A stretch of 64,000 nucleotides of DNA. Origin: UBA1847 sp942492205 (GTDB lineage: Bacteria; Pseudomonadota; Gammaproteobacteria; Steroidobacterales; Woeseiaceae). Of this stretch, positions 1 through 8,324 are shown piece by piece. The notes under the pieces were generated by a model. That model searched no databases, had not been told where the DNA came from, and saw only the letters and a program-made list of their open reading frames with translations. The position numbers and the translations under genes were made by a program. The DNA lies in assembly GCA_942492205.1 (NCBI GenBank), contig CALODT010000001.1, positions 1,426,001 through 1,490,000 of the forward strand. The letters are read 5' to 3'. Each line of letters begins with the position of its first letter. The first letter of the stretch is position 1.

Positions 1-585
1 GCGCGCCAGGAAGCGGCGCTTTTGCTCGTCACGCGAGACGTTCAGCCAGAACTTGAGTATCACCGTGCCATTTCGCGCCAGGTGCTCTTCCTGTTGACGT
101 ATCGAAGTGAGTCGGTCGTCCCAGACGGTCTGCAGGTCGATTTCGCCGGGCAATTTCTGGTAGCCAAGTATCTTCGGGTGTACCCGGACTACCAGCACCT
201 CCTCGTACTGGCTGCGATTGAATATGCCTATGCGACCACGCTCCGGCAGGCGACAGGTTGTGCGCCAGAGAAAGTCGTGATCGAGTTCCAGGCTCGACGG
301 TTTCTTGAAGCTGAAGACCTGGCACCCGGACGGGTCGACGCCTTGCATCACGGATCGAATCGTACTGTCCTTGCCGGCCGCATCCATGGCCTGGAATACG
401 AGCAGGACTGCATGACGGTCACCGGCAGCCAGTACCCGCTGCAGTTGCTTCAGGTCCTCGGTGCGGCGCGAACGATGCTTACCCTTGTGCCCATGTCCAT
501 CGGTTTGCGGTGTCGTTTTTGCCTTGGCGACTGTAAAGCTGCCGTCAAACGGCACGAGATAGGGCGACGCGGGTGCCTCAAACAT
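1..585 (-). CDS. Polyphosphate kinase 2 family protein (partial, C-terminus outside window)
   Basis: The leftward reading frame opens with ATG at 585 and stays open to the window edge, giving 195 codons. Residues 66-75 read AMDAAGKDST, the Walker A loop of the PPK2 family, followed by the family signature around VDPSGCQVFSFK, then LDHDFLW and a NRSQYEEVL motif. PPK2 enzymes move phosphate between polyphosphate and nucleotides, for example making GTP or ATP from the diphosphates, in the cytoplasm. The first 45 residues are a variable, charged leader typical of the family. The start overlaps the end of queG by 8 nt, so the two are probably co-transcribed. Nucleotide preference (class I, II or III) cannot be told from this part. 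Confidence 0.93.
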   Translation of the reverse strand, partial: MFEAPASPYLVPFDGSFTVAKAKTTPQTDGHGHKGKHRSRRTEDLKQLQRVLAAGDRHAVLLVFQAMDAAGKDSTIRSVMQGVDPSGCQVFSFKKPSSLELDHDFLWRTTCRLPERGRIGIFNRSQYEEVLVVRVHPKILGYQKLPGEIDLQTVWDDRLTSIRQQEEHLARNGTVILKFWLNVSRDEQKRRFLAR

Positions 586-1681
586 CGTAACTCTCCGATT
601 CATTGTCACTATGGTGCTGTGCCAGGGCCCACTCAACGTGCTCAGCCAGCAGCCCTGACTCTGCATGCTGCCGCGTCTCGAGTGCGCCCACAACCTCTGG
701 CGTTGTCCTGGCATTGCCCAGTGCGACGGCAATGTTGCGCAACCAGCGTTCGTAGCCGATACGCCGGATCGCGCTTCCTGCGGTTTTTTCGAGCCAGGTT
801 TCCTCGGACCAGCGGAACAACGCCGCCAGTTCCGGGGATTCGAGGCCATGGCGCGGCGCAAAGTCGGCTTCCGCTGTCGGTTTGGCAAACTTGTTCCATG
901 GGCAGAAGAGCTGACAGTCGTCGCAGCCATAGATGCGGTTGCCGATAGCCTTCCTGAATTCGACCGGGATCGAGTCCCCGGACTCGATGGTCAGATACGA
1001 AATGCAGCGCCTGGCATCGAGCACGTAGGGGGCGACGATGGCGCGAGTCGGGCAAACCTCTATGCAGGCGGTGCAACTGCCACAGTGTGAATGCTCGGGC
1101 TCGTCCACGGGCAGCGGCAGGTCGGTGTACAGCTCGCCGAGAAAGAACCATGAGCCGTGCTCGCGATTGATGACATTCGTATGCTTGCCGATCCAGCCGA
1201 TGCCGGCTTGCTCTGCAATGGGCTTCTCGAGCACCGGTGCGCTGTCCACAAAAGCGCGGTAACCAAATTCACCGATCCTGTTCGCTATCCGGCTGGCCAG
1301 CTTCTGCAGGCGCCTGCGCAGCACCTTGTGGTAATCGCGTCCGAGCGCGTAGCGCGAGATGTAGGCGCGGGATTCGTCGTCAAGCAGCCGTGTTGCCGTC
1401 TCCTGCGACTCTGGCAGGTAGTCCATACGTACTGAAATGACCCGTACCGTGCCCGGTAACAGTTCATCGGGCCGGCTGCGCTTGCTGCCATGCCGATGCA
1501 TATAGTTCATCGAGCCGTGATAGCCGGCGTCCAGCCAGTCCGTGAGCCGCTGTTCCGCCGGGCCGAGATCGATATCGCTGACGCCCAATTGCTGAAATCC
1601 GAGCTCGGCCGACCACGCGACGATCTCCGCCTTGAGCGCCGCCATATCGGTATTGCCGTATTGCTTCGTGGATATCGTCAA
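578..1681 (-). CDS. queG: Epoxyqueuosine reductase QueG
   Basis: A 367-residue cytoplasmic enzyme that performs the last step of queuosine synthesis in tRNA, reducing epoxyqueuosine to queuosine with cobalamin and two 4Fe-4S clusters. Both ferredoxin-type motifs are visible: HCGSCTACIEVCP near residue 200 and YGCDDCQLFCPWN near 255, the second closing the cysteine exchange seen in QueG. A C-terminal HEAT-like helical part contains RRIGYERWLRNIAVALGN. Length agrees with E. coli QueG (379). It is divergent from nnr, exactly as yjeS and yjeF are in E. coli, and is followed by the PPK2 gene with an 8-nt overlap. Confidence 0.97.
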   Translation of the reverse strand: MTISTKQYGNTDMAALKAEIVAWSAELGFQQLGVSDIDLGPAEQRLTDWLDAGYHGSMNYMHRHGSKRSRPDELLPGTVRVISVRMDYLPESQETATRLLDDESRAYISRYALGRDYHKVLRRRLQKLASRIANRIGEFGYRAFVDSAPVLEKPIAEQAGIGWIGKHTNVINREHGSWFFLGELYTDLPLPVDEPEHSHCGSCTACIEVCPTRAIVAPYVLDARRCISYLTIESGDSIPVEFRKAIGNRIYGCDDCQLFCPWNKFAKPTAEADFAPRHGLESPELAALFRWSEETWLEKTAGSAIRRIGYERWLRNIAVALGNARTTPEVVGALETRQHAESGLLAEHVEWALAQHHSDNESESYDV

Positions 1682-1705
1682 TGTCAGTTCCAGGCCGCGT
1701 GACAG

Positions 1706-1711
1706 TATAAT
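1706..1711 (+). promoter_or_regulatory. Putative -10 element of nnr, possible leaderless start
   Basis: TATAAT ends only 6 bp before the nnr ATG at 1718. No good -35 hexamer lies 16-18 bp upstream and no Shine-Dalgarno sequence precedes the ATG. If this element is used, transcription would begin at or within a base or two of the start codon. It lies in the 36-bp divergent gap between queG and nnr. Confidence 0.4.
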
Positions 1712-1717
1712 TGCCAG

Positions 1718-3196
1718 ATGCAGACCTTACCCGTAAACGTCTATTCCGTCGCATCGGTCAGGGAATTCGACCGGACCGCGATCGAGGATCTTGGCATACC
1801 CGGCTACACGCTGATGACGCGAGCCGGCGCCGCGGCACTCGCTGCTGGAAAGCGGGCGTTCCCGCACGCTCGACGATGGCAGGTGATCTGCGGTGCAGGC
1901 AACAATGCCGGCGATGGCTATGTCGTTGCCAGGCTGGCCGGCCAGGAAGGCCTCGCCGTATCCGTGCTGTCGTTGGTCGATCCGTCAATACTGTCAGGCG
2001 ACGCGGCCACGGCCTGCCAGGATTTCATCGCAGAGGGCGGCGTCTTGCTGCCGTGGGCAGGTGAGCTCGACGGCGAGGCAGACCTGTTGGTCGACGGCAT
2101 CCTCGGCAGCGGCCTGGAAAGAGAGGTCAGCGGGGCGTTCGGCGAGGCCGTCGCGGCGATCAATGCGCATGGCGCTGACGTGCTGGCGCTCGACATACCC
2201 ACCGGCATCCATGGAGACACGGGAGCCGTATTGGGCTCTGCCGTCAAAGCCGGCCTGACCGTGACGTTTGTCGGCCTGAAGAGCGGCCTGTTGCTTGGTG
2301 ACGCACCCGGGTTCTGCGGAGAGCTGGTTTTCGACGGCCTGGGAATTCCCGATGCCGTCCGAGAGCCTGCAGTTCCGGTCATGCGACGCATCCGGGAGTC
2401 GCTGCCAGCTGAGTTGCTGCCACGGCGACCAAGAGCCGCACACAAAGGTAACTTCGGCCATGTGCTCGTCATTGGCGGTGGCCGCGGCATGCCGGGCGCA
2501 GCGAGACTCTGCGGTGAGGCCGCGTTACGGGCAGGCGCCGGCCGGGTGAGCATCGCCACGCACCCGTCGCACGCAGCCGTGTTGACGGCGACGCGGCCGG
2601 AGCTCATGTCGCATGCGATCACCGACGTCGCCGAACTCGAGGAACTGGCCAGACGGGCTGACGTCATCGCCTTCGGTCCGGGGCTGGGGCGCTCGGAATG
2701 GGCCGGACACCTGTTCGAATTCGCGGTAGCGGACTCGCGTCCGGCCGTCTGGGATGCCGACGGGCTTAACTGGCTGGCCGAGAGTCCGAATCAGGCCGAT
2801 GCGCGCGTCATCACGCCACATCCAGGCGAGGCAGCTGTGCTGCTGGGTATCGCCGCGGCAGAGGTGCAGGAAGACCGAATCGCGACGGTCCATGCCCTGC
2901 AAGAGCGTTTTGGCGGCGTTGCCGTGCTGAAAGGGGCAGGGACGCTGGTGTCAGCCGGCGCCCTGGCGCCCTGGATCTGCACGGCCGGCAACCCCGGAAT
3001 GGCGACGGCAGGCATGGGGGACATCCTTACAGGGATTATTGCCGCCATGCTCGCTCAGGGCCTCTCGGCCGAAGAAGCCGCGATGGCGGGCGTCTGCAGC
3101 CACGCCATTGCGGGAGATCGTGCGGCGCGTGACGGCGAGCGCGGCCTGATTGCCTCTGACCTGCTGGTGGCGCTACGGGGCGTCGTCAATCCATGA
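1718..3196 (+). CDS. nnr: Bifunctional NAD(P)HX epimerase / NAD(P)HX dehydratase
   Basis: A 492-residue metabolite repair enzyme. The N-terminal half (about 1-215, YjeF_N) epimerises R- and S-NAD(P)HX, and the C-terminal half (about 225-490, ribokinase-like) dehydrates S-NAD(P)HX back to NAD(P)H using ADP or ATP. Seen: the GAGNNAGDGYVVARLA loop in the first domain, then HKGNFGHVLVIGGGRGMPGA and AGNPGMATAGMGDILTG in the second, all hallmarks of the fused protein. The N-terminus VYSVASVREFDR matches the usual family start, so the ATG at 1718 is trusted even without a ribosome site. tsaE follows after 10 bp. Confidence 0.97.
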   Translation: MQTLPVNVYSVASVREFDRTAIEDLGIPGYTLMTRAGAAALAAGKRAFPHARRWQVICGAGNNAGDGYVVARLAGQEGLAVSVLSLVDPSILSGDAATACQDFIAEGGVLLPWAGELDGEADLLVDGILGSGLEREVSGAFGEAVAAINAHGADVLALDIPTGIHGDTGAVLGSAVKAGLTVTFVGLKSGLLLGDAPGFCGELVFDGLGIPDAVREPAVPVMRRIRESLPAELLPRRPRAAHKGNFGHVLVIGGGRGMPGAARLCGEAALRAGAGRVSIATHPSHAAVLTATRPELMSHAITDVAELEELARRADVIAFGPGLGRSEWAGHLFEFAVADSRPAVWDADGLNWLAESPNQADARVITPHPGEAAVLLGIAAAEVQEDRIATVHALQERFGGVAVLKGAGTLVSAGALAPWICTAGNPGMATAGMGDILTGIIAAMLAQGLSAEEAAMAGVCSHAIAGDRAARDGERGLIASDLLVALRGVVNP

Positions 3197-3206
3197 GCGA
3201 TTCAGC

Positions 3207-3665
3207 ATGAAGGCGTTCCTGGCTGATGAAGCGGCCACCATTGCCCTCGGACAACGCGTTCTGGAGTGCCTGCCCGAGAACCTGGCCGGCTGGACGGTGC
3301 TGCTGCGCGGCGAGCTGGGCGCCGGCAAGTCGACGTTCGCGCGCGCGCTGATTCGAGCCGCCGGGCATGCCGGACCCGTGCCAAGCCCGACTTATACCTT
3401 GGTGGAACCCTACAGATTGCCGCGCGGCACCATATACCATGTTGATTTGTATAGAATTTCGTCTGAGGACGAGCTGCGTTACCTGGGCTGGAACGAGCTC
3501 GACGACGGCTTTCGCCTGGTGGAATGGCCGGATCGGGCGCCAGGCCTCATCGCGCAGGCGGACCTGGCTGTGACGCTTGCCTACGACGGGGACGGGCGTT
3601 CTGTCGACGTGTCCGGCCTGACCGAGCGCGGTGCCGACCTGGAAAAAGCGCTTGGCAACTCCTGA
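3207..3665 (+). CDS. tsaE: tRNA t6A synthesis ATPase TsaE
   Basis: A 152-residue P-loop protein that works with TsaB, TsaC and TsaD to make threonylcarbamoyladenosine at position 37 of ANN-decoding tRNAs. Seen: Walker A GELGAGKST near residue 36, PSPTYTLVEPY (switch-like loop) and YHVDLYRISSEDELRYLGW, all diagnostic of the family. The reading frame is open further upstream, but the ATG at 3207 gives the normal family N-terminus and usual length. It sits between nnr and the amidase gene as in E. coli (yjeF-yjeE-amiB). Confidence 0.95.
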   Translation: MKAFLADEAATIALGQRVLECLPENLAGWTVLLRGELGAGKSTFARALIRAAGHAGPVPSPTYTLVEPYRLPRGTIYHVDLYRISSEDELRYLGWNELDDGFRLVEWPDRAPGLIAQADLAVTLAYDGDGRSVDVSGLTERGADLEKALGNS

Positions 3666-3694
3666 GTCAAGATATGAACTAAGACAGGTATCTC

Positions 3695-3744
3695 TATAAT
3701 ATTGAAGCGAAAAGTATTGGTTTTTCCCGCCAGTTTCGTATACT
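3695..3744 (+). promoter_or_regulatory. Putative promoter region of the amiB operon
   Basis: Two sigma70-like elements precede the amidase gene. One is a perfect TATAAT at 3695-3700 with no convincing -35. The other pairs TTGGTT (3717-3722) with TATACT (3739-3744) over a 16-bp spacer. The 119-bp gap after tsaE is unusually AT-rich for this region, in keeping with a new transcription start for amiB-mutL-miaA. Confidence 0.4.
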
Positions 3745-3784
3745 CACCCGACATAATCCCGGATCCTAGGCACCTGGTAGCTGT

Positions 3785-5101
3785 ATGTCGTTACGCGCGC
3801 TCGTCACTCTGTCCGTTTTTCTTGTACTTGCGGTTGCCGCGAGAGCCGAGACGACCCTGGAAAACGTGCGCATCTGGGCAGAGAACGACAAGACGCGGGT
3901 TGTGCTGGACCTGAGCGACTCGGTCTCCCACAACATATTCACACTGCGCGGCCCCGACAGGCTCGTCATTGATCTCAAAGACGGCCGACTGGCCAAGTCG
4001 CTGACGACGCTTCCCGGCGGTACCGGTGCGGTCAAGGCCATTCGGAGTGCAATTCGTGCCAACGGGCAGCTGCGTGTCGTGCTGGACCTTGCCGAAGGCG
4101 TCCGCTCTCGCAGTTTTACCACCGGCCCGAATTCAAAATACGGGGAACGCCTGGTCGTGGACCTGCAGAGATCCGGAAGCCTGACGCCGGTAAAGCGCGC
4201 ATCGGAGGCCTATCGACCGGGTCGTGACATCGTTATCGCCATCGATCCGGGTCATGGCGGACATGACCCGGGGGCGGTCGGCAAACAGCGCACGCGTGAA
4301 AAGGATATTGCGCTGGTCATCAGCCGCGAAATCGCTCGACGTATCAATGCCGAGGAGGGGATGAAGGCCGTCCTTGTTCGGAATACGGACGTCTATGTCG
4401 ATCATAGGGAACGAACCAGCATCGCGAGGCGCCACAAAGCTGATCTGTTTGTGTCGGTGCACGCCGATGCCGTCGCCGATCGCCGTGCCAGCGGTGCTTC
4501 GGTTTACGCGTTGTCGCTGAAAGGCGCGAGCGACGAGGCTGCCAAGCAGCTCGCCGAGCGAGAAAACGCGTCGGTAGGCGGTGTCTCACTCGAGGACAAG
4601 GATGATGTACTTGCGTCGGTGCTGATCGATCTCTCGCAAAATGCCTCACTCAGTGCCAGTCTCGACGTAGGTAGCCACGTGAGTCGTGAAATGGGCAGGG
4701 TCACCAAGATGCACCGCAAGACCGTGCAACAAGCGGGACTGCTGGTGCTGAAGTCGCCCGACATGCCGTCGATTCTCGTCGAGACCGCGTTTATCTCGAA
4801 TCCCGCCGAAGAAAAGAAATTGCGCAGCAAGGCTCATCAGGCGCGCCTGGCAAACGCGATCGTCGCGGGTATCCGCAACTATTTCTACACGAACCCACCG
4901 CCGGACACGCTGATTGCGGCCAACTTGCGCCGCGAACCGACGCGTCAGGTGCGCTACGTGATCACCCCGGGTGACACGCTGTCCGAAATCGCTGAACGCT
5001 ACAATGTCAGTACCGCCGCCATTCGCAGGGCCAACAAGCTATCCAACGACAAGATCCGGATCGGCCAGACGCTGCAGATTCCGGTGTTCGCTGGCGGCTA
5101 G
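3785..5101 (+). CDS. amiB: N-acetylmuramoyl-L-alanine amidase (AMIN, Amidase_3, LysM)
   Basis: A 438-residue exported zinc amidase that cuts the peptide from muramic acid in peptidoglycan at the division septum. Seen: signal peptide in residues 1-20 (ending AARAE), an AMIN domain about 22-130, an Amidase_3 catalytic domain about 150-370 with the zinc motif AIDPGHGGHDPGAVG and the glutamate-bearing ETAFISNPAEEKKL, and one C-terminal LysM (about 388-435, YVITPGDTLSEIAERYNVS). The symbol rests on synteny with E. coli amiB; by sequence alone AmiC-family amidase is equally fair. Such amidases are normally switched on by EnvC or NlpD, which are not in the window. Confidence 0.95.
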   Translation: MSLRALVTLSVFLVLAVAARAETTLENVRIWAENDKTRVVLDLSDSVSHNIFTLRGPDRLVIDLKDGRLAKSLTTLPGGTGAVKAIRSAIRANGQLRVVLDLAEGVRSRSFTTGPNSKYGERLVVDLQRSGSLTPVKRASEAYRPGRDIVIAIDPGHGGHDPGAVGKQRTREKDIALVISREIARRINAEEGMKAVLVRNTDVYVDHRERTSIARRHKADLFVSVHADAVADRRASGASVYALSLKGASDEAAKQLAERENASVGGVSLEDKDDVLASVLIDLSQNASLSASLDVGSHVSREMGRVTKMHRKTVQQAGLLVLKSPDMPSILVETAFISNPAEEKKLRSKAHQARLANAIVAGIRNYFYTNPPPDTLIAANLRREPTRQVRYVITPGDTLSEIAERYNVSTAAIRRANKLSNDKIRIGQTLQIPVFAGG

Positions 5102-5110
5102 CCAGCCCAA

Positions 5111-5128
5111 CCGGCGGTCGACCGCCGG
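5111..5128. repeat. Perfect 18-bp palindrome between amiB and mutL
   Basis: The 18 bases form a perfect inverted repeat with 7-bp arms CCGGCGG and CCGCCGG around TCGA. It starts 9 bp after the amiB stop and has no following U-tract, so it is not a standard intrinsic terminator. It could be an mRNA-stabilising hairpin, a rho-associated pause or a protein site. Confidence 0.6.
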
Positions 5129-5207
5129 GCAAGGCCCGTGAATCCGGCGAGACTTTTCATGCTCGTTTTGAAAAAATGACCGGCCACTGTCGCCGCCGGT
5201 CCCAGAC

Positions 5208-6962
5208 ATGCCCATTCAGCAGCTCCCGAGTCACCTCATCAACCAGATTGCCGCCGGTGAAGTCGTTGAACGGCCGGCTTCGGTTGTCAAAGAACTGCTG
5301 GAGAACAGCCTCGACGCCGGTGCGCAATCCATACAGGTTGATATCGTTTCCGGCGGTCAGAAGCTGATACGAATTCGCGACGATGGCAAAGGCATAGCGG
5401 AGGACGAATTGCAGCTTGCCCTGGCGCGGCATGCGACCAGCAAGATCAGCAGTCTTGATGACCTCGAAGCTGTCGCGTCTCTGGGTTTTCGTGGCGAAGC
5501 ACTGCCGAGTATTGCGTCAGTTGCACGACTGTCATTGACATCGCGCGCGGCGGCGGCCGATTCCGCGTGGCAGGTCGAAGCCGACGGCGGCGTTATCAGT
5601 TCGCCGGCACCGGTAGCGCACCCCCTGGGAACGACGGTAGAAGTCCATGATCTCTTCTACAACACGCCGGCACGTCGGCGCTTTCTGCGCACGGAGCGAA
5701 CCGAGTACGGGCATATCGAAAAATGGCTGCGTCGACTGGCGCTGTCGCGTCCCGAAGTTGCCTTCACGCTGACGCACAATCGGCGCACGGTACTGAGTCT
5801 CCCTGCGGCGCGTGACGAAGAGAGCCGGCGGCAGCGCATTGCGCGCCTGTGCGGCGAAGGGTTCGCTGAGCAATGCGTATACATCGCGCAGCAGGCCGAT
5901 GGTATTGCACTATCGGGATGGATCGGTTTGCCGACGTTCAACCGTAGCCAGCCGGATCTGCAGTACTGGTTCGTCAACGGTCGCAGCGTCACCGACAAGA
6001 CCCTGTCACACGCCGTGCGGCACGCGTATAGAGACGTCCTGTTCCACGGTCGTTACCCGGCGTATGTCCTCGATCTTACGATGGACCCGGCCGGCGTCGA
6101 TGCCAATGCGCACCCGGCGAAGCACGAAGTTCGTTTTCGCGATGGACGCCGCGTGCATGGCGTGGTGTCACAAACTGTGGAAGTGGCGCTGCGCGATACG
6201 CGACCTGGCGGTCACAACGTGGCGCCGATACCGATGACGCGCGACGCCGTGTTCAACCAGGGTGCGATGTCGTTGACCCCGGGTCATTCGACCTCGGCGG
6301 TTCGCGAAGCGCTGGCTGGTTATCAAGCCATGGCAGCAGCGCCGGCATTGGCAGAGATGCCTGAGCAGGCGAGCGACATTCCGCCGCTCGGCTTTGCGAT
6401 CGCGCAGCTGGCGGGTATCTATGTACTTGCTCAGAACAGTGACGGGCTTGTCGTCATCGACATGCATGCAGCGCATGAGCGGATCGTCTATGAGAAGTTG
6501 AAAGGTGGCTACAAGGATCGCGGCCTCATACGACAGCCGCTGCTCGTTCCGGAAGTCATTAACGTAGCGGAGAGTGAGGCCGACCTGGTCGAGCAGTCCG
6601 GGCACCTGCTTGAAAGCCTCGGCCTCGTCGTCGATCGCTCCGGCCTGACGAGCCTGACCGTAAGGGAAGTACCTGCGTTGCTGAAAAATGCGGACGTTGA
6701 GGGCTTGCTGCGAGACGTGTTGTCTGACCTGGCCGAGTCGGGAAAAAGCAATCGTATCGACGATGTCAGCGATGACTACCTCGCGACGATGGCTTGCCAT
6801 CATTCTGTACGCGCGAATCGTCAATTGACGCTTGAAGAGATGAATGCGTTGCTGCGGGAAATGGAGACTACCGAGCGCGCGGATCAGTGCAATCATGGCC
6901 GACCGACCTGGACAACCATCACGTTGTCGGAACTCGATCGACTTTTCCTGCGCGGGCGCTAG
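5208..6962 (+). CDS. mutL: DNA mismatch repair protein MutL
   Basis: A 584-residue GHKL ATPase that links MutS mismatch recognition to strand incision. Seen in the N-terminal 330 residues: NQIAAGEVVERP, the ATP-lid part ELLENSLDAGA, DDGKGI, ATSKI and LGFRGEALPSIASV. The C-terminal dimerisation domain holds IDMHAAHERIVYEKLK near 425 and the late motif ACHHSVRANRQL. No metal-binding endonuclease motif of the DQHA-x2-E-x4-E kind is seen; the equivalent MHAAHERIVYE is the E. coli-like form, so strand choice may depend on another nuclease. It lies between amiB and miaA, as in E. coli. Confidence 0.97.
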   Translation: MPIQQLPSHLINQIAAGEVVERPASVVKELLENSLDAGAQSIQVDIVSGGQKLIRIRDDGKGIAEDELQLALARHATSKISSLDDLEAVASLGFRGEALPSIASVARLSLTSRAAAADSAWQVEADGGVISSPAPVAHPLGTTVEVHDLFYNTPARRRFLRTERTEYGHIEKWLRRLALSRPEVAFTLTHNRRTVLSLPAARDEESRRQRIARLCGEGFAEQCVYIAQQADGIALSGWIGLPTFNRSQPDLQYWFVNGRSVTDKTLSHAVRHAYRDVLFHGRYPAYVLDLTMDPAGVDANAHPAKHEVRFRDGRRVHGVVSQTVEVALRDTRPGGHNVAPIPMTRDAVFNQGAMSLTPGHSTSAVREALAGYQAMAAAPALAEMPEQASDIPPLGFAIAQLAGIYVLAQNSDGLVVIDMHAAHERIVYEKLKGGYKDRGLIRQPLLVPEVINVAESEADLVEQSGHLLESLGLVVDRSGLTSLTVREVPALLKNADVEGLLRDVLSDLAESGKSNRIDDVSDDYLATMACHHSVRANRQLTLEEMNALLREMETTERADQCNHGRPTWTTITLSELDRLFLRGR

Positions 6963-6971
6963 CGGACTGTC

Positions 6972-7904
6972 GTGAGCAAGCGCGCAATCCTGCTGTTGGG
7001 ACCGACCGCGTCCCGCAAAACCGAATTCGCCATTGGATTGTGCAAGCGCTTGCCCTGCGAGGTCATTAGTGTCGACTCCGCACTCGTCTATCGTGGTATG
7101 AATATCGGTACGGCGAAGCCCGACGCAGAGACGCTCAGTCGTGTGCCGCACAGGCTCATCGACATCCGCGACCCTGAGGAGAGTTACTCCGCCGGGGATT
7201 TCGTTCGCGATGCGCGTGTCGAGATGCGTGAGATTCTGTCGAGCGGCCGTATTCCGTTGCTGGTAGGTGGCACCATGATGTATTTCCGCGCGCTGACGGA
7301 AGGCATTGCGGATTTGCCGGCAGCGAACGCTGGTATTCGCCGCGAAATCGACGCGGTCGCCGAATTGTCCGGTTGGCCGGCGGTACACCGCGAACTCCTG
7401 GCCGTGGATCCGGTGGCAGCCGAACGCATCAACCCGAACGATAGTCAGCGCCTGCAGCGCGCGCTCGAGGTCTATCGCGCAACTGGCAGGACGCTGAGCG
7501 AGTGGCAGAAACAGACGCAGCCGGCGGACGACGAGATAGAATACGTGAAGATCGGGCTGCAGATTGAGCCCAGGAAGGTACTGCACGAGCGTATCGCTCT
7601 GCGGCTTGACAATATGGTGGCAAACGGATTTGTCGATGAGCTGCGCGAGCTGCGCAAGCGCCCGCAACTCACCGAGCGGAATGCCTCCATGCGATCTGTC
7701 GGCTACCGGCAGTTCTGGCAGTACCTGGAAGGGCGCTGCACCCTCGAGGAGGCAAGAGACAGGGCGCTATTCGCGACGCGACAGCTGGCCAAACGCCAGT
7801 TCACCTGGCTGCGCTCGGAGACGTCCGTCTTTACGATAAATCCACTTGAAGTCGGCGCAATCGACGCCATATCTCGGCATCTGGCGGAGCGTCTTGGCCG
7901 ATAG
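6972..7904 (+). CDS. miaA: tRNA dimethylallyltransferase MiaA (altered P-loop)
   Basis: A 310-residue enzyme that moves a dimethylallyl group to N6 of A37 in tRNAs reading UNN codons. The family is clear from DSALVYRGMNIGTAKP, HRLIDIRDPEESYSAGDF, LLVGGTMMYFRAL and RSVGYRQFWQYLEG. The P-loop is odd: residues 10-17 read GPTASRKT where the family has GPTASGKT, so the glycine before the catalytic lysine is arginine (codon CGC, one base from GGC). The rest of the protein is intact and full length. It starts 9 bp after mutL and precedes hfq, the E. coli order. Confidence 0.95.
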   Translation: MSKRAILLLGPTASRKTEFAIGLCKRLPCEVISVDSALVYRGMNIGTAKPDAETLSRVPHRLIDIRDPEESYSAGDFVRDARVEMREILSSGRIPLLVGGTMMYFRALTEGIADLPAANAGIRREIDAVAELSGWPAVHRELLAVDPVAAERINPNDSQRLQRALEVYRATGRTLSEWQKQTQPADDEIEYVKIGLQIEPRKVLHERIALRLDNMVANGFVDELRELRKRPQLTERNASMRSVGYRQFWQYLEGRCTLEEARDRALFATRQLAKRQFTWLRSETSVFTINPLEVGAIDAISRHLAERLGR

Positions 7905-8041
7905 ACTGCGGTTTTCGACGTATTTCCGCCATTTAGGCTGTGTTAGACTTTTTGGACGCTTAGGCAGATCTTCGCAACAGGGCACTCCGGCGCCACCGGA
8001 ACGCGGGTTTTGCAAGAATAATCAAAACAAGGAGACCCAAA

Positions 8042-8290
8042 ATGGCTAAAGGGCAGACACTGCAGGACCCGTTCCTGAATATTTTACGCAAGGAAAAGGT
8101 TCCTGTATCCATCTACCTCGTCAACGGCATCAAGTTGCAGGGCCAGGTCGATTCATTTGACCAGTTTGTGGTCCTGCTGAAAAACAGCGTAAACCAGATG
8201 GTTTACAAGCATGCAATTTCGACGGTCGTACCGTCGCGCAACGTTCGTTTGCCGCTTCCTGACGATGACTCGGGAGACGACGACGAGTAG
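8042..8290 (+). CDS. hfq: RNA chaperone Hfq
   Basis: An 82-residue Sm-like protein that forms hexameric rings and pairs small RNAs with mRNAs. Sm1 is GQTLQDPFLNILRKEKVPV and Sm2 contains the invariant YKHAIST motif, with the proximal-face residues QDPFLN and KHA present. The tail is short and acidic (DDDSGDDDE), much shorter than in E. coli (102 residues). An AAGGAG ribosome site lies about 8 nt before the ATG. The 137-bp gap after miaA is likely to hold a promoter, but no clear hexamer pair was found. Confidence 0.98.
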   Translation: MAKGQTLQDPFLNILRKEKVPVSIYLVNGIKLQGQVDSFDQFVVLLKNSVNQMVYKHAISTVVPSRNVRLPLPDDDSGDDDE

Positions 8291-8312
8291 GCAGCGACGA
8301 CGTTACTCCGTC

Positions 8313-8318
8313 AGGAGG
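8313..8318 (+). promoter_or_regulatory. Strong Shine-Dalgarno site fixing the TTG start of hflX
   Basis: AGGAGG ends 6 bp before TTG at 8325, which begins the reading frame MFERPQSGERAV. The nearby GTG at 8321 is out of frame. The spacing and perfect match decide the rare TTG start. Confidence 0.65.
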
Positions 8319-8324
8319 ACGTGA

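Noticed and set aside
22..948. Long rightward open frame of 308 codons at the window start
   Set aside because: It is antisense to the PPK2 and queG genes, whose motifs are unmistakable; its protein has no family character.
6168..7667. Leftward open frame of 499 codons across mutL and miaA
   Set aside because: Antisense shadow in GC-rich DNA; both plus-strand genes carry complete family motifs.
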